Assembly (NCBI GenBank): GCA_028287725.1
Contig: JAQBPC010000301.1
Location: 1-7,552, forward strand
From: Chloroflexota bacterium
GTDB taxonomy: Bacteria; Chloroflexota; UBA5177; JANWHV01
DNA length: 7,552 bases
Direction of reading: 5' to 3'
Under the pieces are notes generated by a model. The model saw only the letters and a program-made list of their open reading frames with translations. It did no database searches and had not been told where the DNA came from. Below are positions 1-5,803 of the stretch, one piece after another (the stretch's first letter is position 1; each line of letters starts with the position of its first letter). A program made the translations under genes and the position numbers.

Positions 1-2
1 TC

Positions 3-767
3 CGCCAGCGAATCTTGTTACACGTCGACACGCCGCGTATCGATATTCAAACAGAGATCGAATGGCACCAGCGGCAAGTATTGCTAAAGGCCGCCTTCCC
101 TTTGGCCGTCCATGCCTCGCAAGCAACGTATGAATGTGCGTTTGGCTATGTGCAGCGCCCCACACACCGCAACACGAGCTGGGACGCCGCGCGCTTCGAA
201 GTGGCCGGGCACCGGTGGGCCGACCTCTCTGAAACCGGCTACGGCGTGAGCCTGCTGAACGACGGAAAGTACGGGCACGACTGTCTGGGCAATGTGCTCA
301 GACTGACGCTGCTGAAGTCCGCCATCGAGCCGGATCCGCTTGCCGATGAGGGATCGCATAGCTTTTCCTATGCCATATACCCGCATGGACCGGATTGGTC
401 GATCGAGGACACCGTGCGCGCCGCGGCAGCGTTCAACATGCCGGTGCACACCCGCCTCGTCAGCAAGAATGAGGGACTGCTACCCGCCGGCGCGTCGTTG
501 GTAACGAGCGACAGTTTGCATGCCGTTGTGGATACGGTAAAGCCGGCAGAAGATGGGAACGGGCTCATCGTGCGGGTCTACGACTGCGCCAACCGGCGCG
601 GCCTGGTGACGTTGACCTTTGCCCACCCGATCGCGAGTGCCGTGCCGGTAACGATCCTGGAAGAACCGGATCCCAACGCAGCCTTGACGACGGGCCAGGA
701 CACACTGAAGTTCGAACTCTTGCCGTTCCAGGTACGGTCATTCCGTATTGTCCTCAACAACGTGTAA
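3..767 (+). CDS. Alpha-mannosidase (GH38), C-terminal part; 5' end outside window
   Basis: The frame is open to the left edge, so the first possible start (TTG at 15) is not the real one and only about 254 C-terminal residues are seen. The family hydrolyses terminal alpha-linked mannose. Its catalytic N-terminal domain is not in the window; this segment is the C-terminal beta-rich domain. Recognition rests on a run of hallmark blocks in the right order: EWHQ..LLKAAFP, QATYECAFGYVQRPTHRNTSWD, ARFEVAGHRWADLSE, GYGVSLLNDGKYG, then FSYAIYPH. These closely resemble the cytosolic MAN2C1-like branch of GH38. No membrane segment is visible, which fits a cytoplasmic enzyme. The end (LLPFQVRSFRIVLNNV, stop TAA) is the usual closing beta-strand of the family. 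The enzyme would supply mannose for the importer and kinase encoded further right. Family assignment is firm; the natural substrate is unknown. Confidence 0.93.
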   Translation, partial: RQRILLHVDTPRIDIQTEIEWHQRQVLLKAAFPLAVHASQATYECAFGYVQRPTHRNTSWDAARFEVAGHRWADLSETGYGVSLLNDGKYGHDCLGNVLRLTLLKSAIEPDPLADEGSHSFSYAIYPHGPDWSIEDTVRAAAAFNMPVHTRLVSKNEGLLPAGASLVTSDSLHAVVDTVKPAEDGNGLIVRVYDCANRRGLVTLTFAHPIASAVPVTILEEPDPNAALTTGQDTLKFELLPFQVRSFRIVLNNV

Positions 768-804
768 CGATTATGTCACACATATGGGTTACCATCTATC
801 CACA

Positions 805-830
805 CAGAACAACCGGGCGGGATAGTTCTG
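805..830. repeat. Short inverted repeat between the mannosidase and TPR genes
   Basis: CAGAAC at 805-810 is the exact reverse complement of GTTCTG at 825-830, with a 14-base spacer. There is no T-tract after it, so it is not a convincing intrinsic terminator. It could be a protein-binding dyad or a weak mRNA hairpin in the 118-base gap (768-885), or chance. I see no clear -35/-10 pair in this gap. Confidence 0.25.
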
Positions 831-885
831 CGTATTACCTGCTGGGACCCGAGTCGTGATGCGCTAGTTCAGGAGCAACGGGACC

Positions 886-2295
886 ATGTCGGACAATTAT
901 CCATCCTCCACGCCGGCCACCAGGATTCTGCTTGCCCAGTGGCAGCGCGTCCTAAGCCGGAGTGAAGCAGATGGGGACCTCGCCGGCACGGCCGAGGCAC
1001 ACGAGAAGATAGGCGCCATCCTTCGCCAGCAAAACAGCCTGACCGAAGCCTTGGACTCCTACCAACGTGCCATTGTCCTGCGCGATCGGTTGGGCGATTT
1101 CAGCATCGCCGCAGCCATCCTCTATGAGATGAGCGAAATTCATGGCCTGCTGGGCCAATTGCAACAGGCGCTGAATCTTGTGCAGCGCTCGATTAGTGTC
1201 CGCGAGCGGCTTGGTGACGTCAGCACCACGGTAGTCCCGCTCTACTTTGCCGGCCAGATCCTTGCCGCGCTCAGACGATATGCCGACGCCTTGGTTTACT
1301 TCAACCGTGCCCTGGCATTGCGCGAGAAGCAGAATAACCAACTCGAAATCGCTGCCTGCCTGATGCAAATTGGCACAGCCGAGTCGGCGCTTGGCAATCT
1401 CGCTGATGCACAGCGGGTCTACCTGCGTGCTTTGGCGCTCCACGAGAAGCACGGCACGCAACTTCTGGTGGCAGATTCCCTGAACGCGTTTGGCGCTCTG
1501 CTGGTCAAGCAAGGACGGGAGGTAAGTGGGCTTGAGCAGCTGCAGCGCGCGCTTAGCCTTCGAGAGGCCGCGGGCGTGCCAGGCGCGGTTGGTGAGACGC
1601 TCAGTGCAATGGCTGAAGTCTATCAGCGTCAGGGAAACCATGCATTGGCCCTGGTGACCCTCGAGCGCGCGCTGGCCCTACAAGAGACCGCATCCAACCA
1701 GGCCGATCTTGCCGTCACGCTCATGCGCATGGGAGCAAGCTACGCTCACCAGGGTCGTCTCGCGCAGGCCGTTGCGGCCCAGGCCAGAGCTCTCGCCATC
1801 AGCGAACAGCTCGGCGACTCCGCCGCCATAAGCGCCACGCTCACGGAGCTCGGGGCCACGTATGAAGGGCAAAACCGGCTGGTCGATGCGCTCGAACATT
1901 ATCAGCGCGCCCTCGGTATCCGTGAGGAAGCAGGCGACAAGCTGGGCATTGCCGAGTCGCTCAGTAATTGCGCCAACATACTGGATGTACAAGGCGAGGC
2001 AGAGCAAGCGCAGGAGATGTTTCAGCGATCGCTGGCGCTGAGCGAGGAAGTTGGCGCGCCGGCGGCAGTCGCCCGCTCCTGTTTCGCAATTGCCCGTTCC
2101 TTGTGGCGACATCGCGAGCGCGAGAAGGCGGTTGAGCTGCTAGAGCGCGGTCTTGCGCTGTATCGCGAGGCAGGGATGCGCCACGAGACTCTACGGGAGC
2201 TGGATCGCCTCGCTACCAGCTACCAGGAGCTGGGCAAGCCTGACAAAGCGAAAGCGTACCGGAACGAGGCGAACGCGCTCCGCGCGCAGGCGTAA
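886..2295 (+). CDS. TPR-repeat protein, eleven exact 40-residue units
   Basis: The 469-residue protein starts at ATG 886, preceded by AGGAG at 871-875 (10-base spacing). After about 20 residues it consists of eleven units of exactly 40 residues (21-60 through 421-460) plus a nine-residue tail. Each unit opens with Arg at 21, 61, 101 and so on to 421, in a pattern R-[ASVG]-[LI]-x-[LVIR]. Later in most units come the TPR hallmarks: a small residue and Gly or Ala in helix A, then a Gly/Asn turn and A(L)xxxxR at the end of helix B. The 40-residue period and the 'RALxLRExxGD' signature match the LGN/kinesin-light-chain-like TPR subclass rather than the classical 34-residue repeat. There is no signal peptide, membrane segment or added enzymatic domain, so it is probably a cytoplasmic protein-protein scaffold. 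It lies 118 bases after the mannosidase on the same strand and may be co-transcribed with it. Its partner and role cannot be read from the sequence. Confidence 0.9.
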   Translation: MSDNYPSSTPATRILLAQWQRVLSRSEADGDLAGTAEAHEKIGAILRQQNSLTEALDSYQRAIVLRDRLGDFSIAAAILYEMSEIHGLLGQLQQALNLVQRSISVRERLGDVSTTVVPLYFAGQILAALRRYADALVYFNRALALREKQNNQLEIAACLMQIGTAESALGNLADAQRVYLRALALHEKHGTQLLVADSLNAFGALLVKQGREVSGLEQLQRALSLREAAGVPGAVGETLSAMAEVYQRQGNHALALVTLERALALQETASNQADLAVTLMRMGASYAHQGRLAQAVAAQARALAISEQLGDSAAISATLTELGATYEGQNRLVDALEHYQRALGIREEAGDKLGIAESLSNCANILDVQGEAEQAQEMFQRSLALSEEVGAPAAVARSCFAIARSLWRHREREKAVELLERGLALYREAGMRHETLRELDRLATSYQELGKPDKAKAYRNEANALRAQA

Positions 2296-2384
2296 GCTCG
2301 GATCGAGAGCGAGGCGCTTCCGGGTAATCCCAATGGGCAAGGCGGGCGAGAGTGTTGAGCCGGCGTATGTGACGAGGGTGACGC

Positions 2385-3218
2385 CTATCCCGCTGCCGCC
2401 GCTATCTCGGCCCGCGAAGCACCGGTCATCAGCGCCACAACGTCCTCCATTGTCTGTTCCCCGGGTTTTGCGATCCCCGCGCGCTTCCCCAATCGCATCA
2501 CCAGAATGCGATCAGCCACCTGGAAAACGTGCGGCAGATTGTGGCTGATCAGCACCACCGGCACACCCCGCGCTTTCACTGCCTTGATCAGCTCGAGCAC
2601 CATGCCCGACTCCTTGACACCCAGCGCGGCAGTCGGCTCGTCCATAATTACCACGCGTTTGCCCCAGGAGACCGCGCGCGCCACGGCGACGCCTTGTCGC
2701 TGCCCGCCTGACAGGGTCTCAACCGGCTGGCGCATCGAGCGAAGGCCAATCTTCAGCGATGACATGTGGTCGGCCGCCTCTCTGCGCATCCGCACCTTGT
2801 CCAGCGCGCGAAGCAGGCTTCCAACAAGGCCGGCCCGCCGCTCCTCCCGTCCGAGGAACAGGTTGCTGGCAATATCGAGGGCGGCCGCCAATGCGAGATC
2901 CTGATAGACCGTTTCAATGCCGTGGCGCCGCGCATCCATCGGATTCTTGAAGCTGACGTGCTGGCCATCCATCAGCAGCTCGCCTTCATCTGGTTGATAC
3001 GCGCCGGAAAGGATCTTGATCAGAGTCGACTTCCCAGCACCGTTATCTCCCACGACAGCGAGAATCTCATTCGGGTACAGCTCGAAGTCGACGTTCTCCA
3101 ATGCCGATACTGAGCCGAAGTGCTTCGAAACATTGCGCGCTTGTAAAATCGGTACGTTGTTGGCTTTTGCCGGACTGTCAGGCATCGTTCCCCCGGAGCT
3201 GCGTTCATTTGTTTCCAT
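2385..3218 (-). CDS. Sugar ABC transporter ATP-binding protein, single-domain FrcA-like
   Basis: This ATPase powers a sugar importer of the ribose/fructose class. Numbered from the ATG at 3218 (277 residues), all motifs are intact: Walker A GDNGAGKST at 57-65, Q-loop Gln106 (VYQDLAL), signature LSGGQRQ at 169-175, Walker B VVIMDEPTAAL at 189-199, and switch His226 (LISHN). It has one nucleotide-binding domain, like FrcA, not the fused double domain of RbsA/XylG, so it would act as a homodimer. The GVKESG stretch after Walker B is also typical of FrcA-like proteins. The ATG at 3218 shares one base with the permease stop (TGATG), which implies translational coupling. An internal ATG at 3185 has a G-rich GGGGGA just upstream and would give 266 residues; I cannot decide between them. 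It is the last gene of the minus-strand operon and faces the TPR gene across about 90 bases. Sugar specificity cannot be told from the ATPase. Confidence 0.95.
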   Translation of the reverse strand: METNERSSGGTMPDSPAKANNVPILQARNVSKHFGSVSALENVDFELYPNEILAVVGDNGAGKSTLIKILSGAYQPDEGELLMDGQHVSFKNPMDARRHGIETVYQDLALAAALDIASNLFLGREERRAGLVGSLLRALDKVRMRREAADHMSSLKIGLRSMRQPVETLSGGQRQGVAVARAVSWGKRVVIMDEPTAALGVKESGMVLELIKAVKARGVPVVLISHNLPHVFQVADRILVMRLGKRAGIAKPGEQTMEDVVALMTGASRAEIAAAAG

Positions 3219-4252
3219 CAGCGCAGCCGCCGCCGCGTGGCCTGGTCGACCGCGACCGCCACGATTACCAGAATGCCGGTAACAAACGTTTGCCAGAGTG
3301 CGTCGACGCCGATGAGTGTCAGGCCATTTCGAATGATGCCAACAATGACGGCTCCAATCAAGGTGCCAATCACTGTACCACGGCCGCCAAAGAGGCTGGT
3401 GCCGCCGATCACCACGGCAGTGATGCTATCGAGGTTGTCGGTCTGGCCGGCAAGCGGATCACCTACAGTCGTCCTGCCCAGCACCAGTAGCGCCGCGATC
3501 CCGTAAATGAAACCGGCTACCAGGTAGACGGAGAGTAAGACACGCGTGGTGTTGATGCCGGTTAGCCGCGCTGCCTCGACGTTGTTGCCCACCGCGTAGA
3601 CATGCCTCCCCCATGCTGTCTGTCTCAGCGCGTACCAGACTACCGCCACCACGGCAAGCATGACCAGTGGCCCGACCTGCACCACCTTGCTGGCAAGCGG
3701 AAAGTTGGTGCCGAGAAACAACAAGCCATTCGGGAGGTTGGTAATAGTGGTGCTTCACGTAAAGAGCAACGTAGCGGATGAGGCGATGTTCAGCATGCCA
3801 AGGGTCACGATGAAGGGAGGCAAGCGTAAAAATGCAACGAGACTGCCGTTTACCAACCCCAGACCGGTCGCCAACGCAAGCCCCGCCGCTATGGCGATTG
3901 GTACCGGAATGCCGAGCGCACCGCCCTGACCGGCATTGCCGGTCGCCAGCTTGGCCATAACGACCGATGCCAGCACCATGATCGCGCCATTACTCAGGTC
4001 GATTCCCGCCGCGATAATGATGAGCGTCTGACCCATGGCGAGCGTGCCGACCTCCATGACCTGGAGCAAGATATTCGAAAAGTTGTCGTACGTGAAAAAG
4101 ACCGGCGACTTGATCGAGAAGAATATGACCAGCAGAACAAGACCGGTCAATGGGCCGAGAGTTGGCACACCGCGATAGGCCTCGATTATCGGCGCCAACC
4201 GATGACGGATACGAGCCATAGGGGAAGTTGGGGGGGAAAGTGGCATGCTCAT
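3218..4252 (-). pseudogene. Sugar ABC transporter permease (FrcC/RbsC family) interrupted by an in-frame TGA
   Basis: This is the membrane channel subunit of the importer. Read through, it has about 344 residues, normal for the family. The N-terminal part (4252-3758) carries GPLTGLVLLVIFFS, the conserved TLAMGQTLIIIAAGIDLSNG block and PPFIVTLGMLNIA. The C-terminal part (3754-3218) carries TTITNLPNGLLFLG, GRHVYAVGNNVEAARLTGI, AVVIGGTSLFGGRGT and GTLIGAVIVGIIRNGL. Between them, TGA at 3755-3757 (codon 166 from ATG 4252) stops the frame. Both halves are in the same frame (the 534 bases from 4258 to 3724 divide by three), so one base substitution explains it. In homologues this loop usually holds a small or polar residue; GGA, CGA, AGA or TCA to TGA are single changes. 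Starts GTG 4258, ATG 4252 and ATG 4246 are all possible; AGGG at 4267-4264 lies 5 bases before the GTG and 11 before the first ATG. If the TGA is real, the importer is probably dead unless read through. Confidence 0.9.
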
Positions 4253-4325
4253 GACCACGGCTGCCCTACGCTACGCATCCAATCCATCCTTCCTGTCAGT
4301 CAGATAGAACTTGGTATAGGTCGGA

Positions 4326-4366
4326 CCGTGGGCGGGCACGGACTCAGGAGACCTGCCCGCCCACGG
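4326..4366 (-). promoter_or_regulatory. Strong intercistronic hairpin after the binding-protein gene
   Basis: CCGTGGGCGGGCA at 4326-4338 is a perfect 13-base complement of 4354-4366, with a 15-base loop. It lies in the 171-base gap (4259-4429) between the binding-protein stop and the permease start, within the operon transcript. No T-run follows on the minus strand, so it does not look like a full intrinsic terminator. Hairpins at this position in sugar importer operons often protect the upstream binding-protein message and lower expression of the membrane subunits; that role is inferred here. Confidence 0.7.
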
Positions 4367-4429
4367 AACTCGCGCTGGGCTCAGCTACCGCGGTACGTCA
4401 ACAGAGATCAGCACGAGCGCTTGAATTCA

Positions 4430-5446
4430 TTAACCCCAGCAGTTAGCCAAACCAAAGGAAACCGGGCTGGAAGGTACGAACGGCTCGGTCTTGGTCGTCA
4501 CCAACACTTCACCGGTGTCGATCAAGGCCGGGATCTTCTGTCCCTTCGCGGCAGCAGCGGCATACTGGACACCGAGCATGGCCATCTTTGCCGGGAACTG
4601 CATCACGTCCGTGCTGATGAGCCCATCACGCACGGCGCGGATGCCGCGGCAGCCACCGTCCATGGAAACTATCTTTATCTTGTTCTGCAAACCCTTGGCA
4701 CGGATTGCCGTCGAGGCGCCGAGTGCGGCAGGCTCATTGATCGTCCAGACCAGATTGACATTCGGATGCGCGGTCAGCACATTCTCCATCGCCGTCTGGC
4801 CCTTGCCCTGATCGCCGTTGGTGATCTGATCGGAAACGACATAGAGGCTGCGCGTGTTCAGGCCAAAGCCGTTGAGGAAGCCGTTCATGCGGTCCGTGTT
4901 CACGGAGCTACCGGGCGTGCCCTCGAGCAGGGCTATCACCGGCGTCACTCCTGCCATCGCCTTGCGGGCCCAGAGGCCGTTCAGCAGTCCCGCCTCATAG
5001 TTATCGGTGGCGAAGAACGCCGTGACTGCCGAAGGCGGGTCGGTCGCGGTATCGAGCGCGATAACCGTGATACCCTTCGCCGTGGCTCGGCGTACGGCCG
5101 GAACGATGCCGGCGGAGATGCTTGGAATCAGCACGATCGCCTTGGCGCCGCGCGTGATTAGATCGTCGATCTGTGATGTCTGCGTGGCCGTATCGCCATC
5201 ATACTTACCGGCCTCATAGATCAGGGTCACGCCCATCTTCTTGGCCTCAGCCTGCGCAACGGGCTGCATCGCCACGAAATACGGGTTTGTCAAGGTTTTT
5301 ACCAGGTATCCGACGACGATCGGCGCGTGGGCGGAATGCCGTGCCTCTTGGGCGCGAACGGTACCGGAGAGCGGCAATAGCGACACCAGGACACAGGCGA
5401 GAACTACTTGGGCAAGAAAGCGCTTAGGTCCACCCCGAGAACGCAT
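4430..5446 (-). CDS. Periplasmic sugar-binding protein (RbsB/FrcB-like) of an ABC importer
   Basis: This 338-residue substrate-binding protein would capture the sugar and deliver it to the permease. A Sec signal peptide is clear: Arg/Lys-rich start (RSRGGPKR), hydrophobic core at about 11-27, and a likely cut after GTVRA at residue 32. There is no lipobox Cys, so it should be soluble in the periplasm. The mature protein has the type I periplasmic-binding fold: VVGYLVKTLTNPYFVAM (43-60), GAKAIVLIPS (100-109), ALDTATDPP (130-138), FFATDNYEAG (144-153), ARG-type contact Arg186 in NTDRMNGF, TINEPAALGA (235-244), SMDGGCRG (261-268) and QFPAKMA (283-289). Asp132, Asp148/Asn149, Arg186, Asn237, Asp263 and Gln283 sit where this family contacts hexoses or pentoses. 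Cys266 and Cys336 could form a disulfide. The start ATG at 5446 follows AAAGG at 5459-5455 (8-base spacing). It is the first gene of the importer operon. The sugar is not determined; mannose or fructose fits the neighbours. Confidence 0.95.
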   Translation of the reverse strand: MRSRGGPKRFLAQVVLACVLVSLLPLSGTVRAQEARHSAHAPIVVGYLVKTLTNPYFVAMQPVAQAEAKKMGVTLIYEAGKYDGDTATQTSQIDDLITRGAKAIVLIPSISAGIVPAVRRATAKGITVIALDTATDPPSAVTAFFATDNYEAGLLNGLWARKAMAGVTPVIALLEGTPGSSVNTDRMNGFLNGFGLNTRSLYVVSDQITNGDQGKGQTAMENVLTAHPNVNLVWTINEPAALGASTAIRAKGLQNKIKIVSMDGGCRGIRAVRDGLISTDVMQFPAKMAMLGVQYAAAAAKGQKIPALIDTGEVLVTTKTEPFVPSSPVSFGLANCWG

Positions 5447-5452
5447 TGCAAT

Positions 5453-5475
5453 AACCTTTCTCCGAAAGAGAGGTT
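5453..5475 (-). promoter_or_regulatory. Leader hairpin covering the ribosome binding site of the binding-protein gene
   Basis: On the minus-strand message AACCTCTCT (5475-5467) can pair with AGAAAGGTT (5461-5453) around a five-base TTCGG loop. Eight of nine pairs match, with one C-A mismatch. The 3' arm contains AAAGG, the likely Shine-Dalgarno sequence of the gene starting at 5446, so the hairpin would hide it. Whether it forms in the cell or is regulated is unknown. Confidence 0.4.
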
Positions 5476-5597
5476 GAGACGATTCCGTTCAGGGACTACG
5501 GATTGCAGGCGATGGTGCGACCACACATTGAGCGCACGGCAGACACGCAAAAGGCTACCCCTACCAATGCAGGTCGTAGGTGGCCTGTAGTTCACCC

Positions 5598-5636
5598 CCT
5601 TTCCCACGATGGCGCGCCGTTCGGGCGCCGGAAAGG
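5598..5636. repeat. Nested inverted repeat in the divergent control region
   Basis: The outer arms CCTTTCC (5598-5604) and GGAAAGG (5630-5636) are perfect complements. The inner arms GGCGC (5611-5615) and GCGCC (5625-5629) are perfect too. The right arms are adjacent, while the left arms are separated by six bases. A 12-bp bulged hairpin with a nine-base loop could form in RNA from either strand. It sits just upstream of the AT-rich dyad and inside the likely leader of the importer message. No T-tract supports a terminator. Confidence 0.4.
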
Positions 5637-5647
5637 CCGAGCGGTAT

Positions 5648-5672
5648 TTAATTGCTTGACACACGCAATTAA
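5648..5672. promoter_or_regulatory. 25-bp palindrome, candidate operator for the ROK regulator
   Basis: TTAATTGC at 5648-5655 is the exact reverse complement of GCAATTAA at 5665-5672, with a nine-base spacer. Two further inner pairs (5657-5658 with 5662-5663) match, giving ten of twelve possible pairs. The size and AT-rich outer arms resemble known ROK-regulator sites such as those of NagC/Mlc and XylR. The hexamer TTGACA at 5656-5661, a perfect -35 match for the plus strand, lies inside the dyad, so a bound protein would block it. The matching -10 at 17 bases (GATGTG) is weak. Assignment to the adjacent regulator is inferred from position and shape. Confidence 0.6.
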
Positions 5673-5742
5673 TAGACCGATGTGAATGCCACCGTAACAT
5701 GCGTATGGCATATCGTCAACCTGAGCCGCGCCGCCAACTGCT

Positions 5743-5748
5743 TATACT
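5743..5748 (+). promoter_or_regulatory. Possible -10 element for the regulator gene
   Basis: TATACT matches the -10 consensus at five of six positions and would place the transcript start about 50 bases before the ATG at 5804. No good -35 is found 16-18 bases upstream (CTGAGC region, three of six). It is an alternative to a promoter using TTGACA at 5656. Confidence 0.25.
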
Positions 5749-5803
5749 GAACATGGCCAATCGAAAACATTGACTTATACAGCTATCAGGGGGCTCATTC
5801 GCC

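Larger units (their letters stand above)
5447..5803. other. Divergent intergenic control region
   Basis: These 357 bases separate the minus-strand importer operon from the plus-strand regulator-kinase pair and should hold both promoters. No plausible gene is seen. The visible structures, from left to right, are a hairpin over the binding-protein ribosome site (5453-5475), a nested inverted repeat (5598-5636), an AT-rich 25-bp dyad (5648-5672) and a TATACT hexamer (5743-5748). Around the dyad the sequence is clearly more AT-rich than the flanking genes, as expected for a promoter region. On the minus strand TTGACG (5719-5714) is the best -35-like match, but its -10 partner (TACGGT, 5696-5691) is poor. 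Confidence 0.75.

Noticed and set aside
952..1641. Minus-strand open frame of 229 codons inside the TPR gene
   Set aside because: It mirrors the periodic codon pattern of the TPR gene; no ribosome site or recognisable domain.
2153..2548. Plus-strand frame of 131 codons bridging the TPR and ATPase genes
   Set aside because: It overlaps the ends of two real genes in other frames and is an Arg/Pro/Ser-rich low-complexity translation.
3218..3724. C-terminal permease half as an independent gene starting at TTG 3724
   Set aside because: It lacks the N-terminal membrane segments, has no clear ribosome site, and continues the frame of the upstream half exactly; it is the tail of one gene.
3755..3757. 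Selenocysteine insertion at the permease TGA
   Set aside because: Sugar permeases are not known selenoproteins, and I see no convincing bacterial SECIS-like hairpin directly after the codon.
4202..5161. Plus-strand open frame of 319 codons opposite the permease and binding-protein genes
   Set aside because: It is antisense to two well-recognised genes, its composition is rich in Arg, Gly and His with no family signature, and such open frames are common opposite GC-rich coding sequence.
5699..5711. ATGC/GCAT inverted repeat upstream of the regulator
   Set aside because: Only four pairs with no extension; expected by chance.
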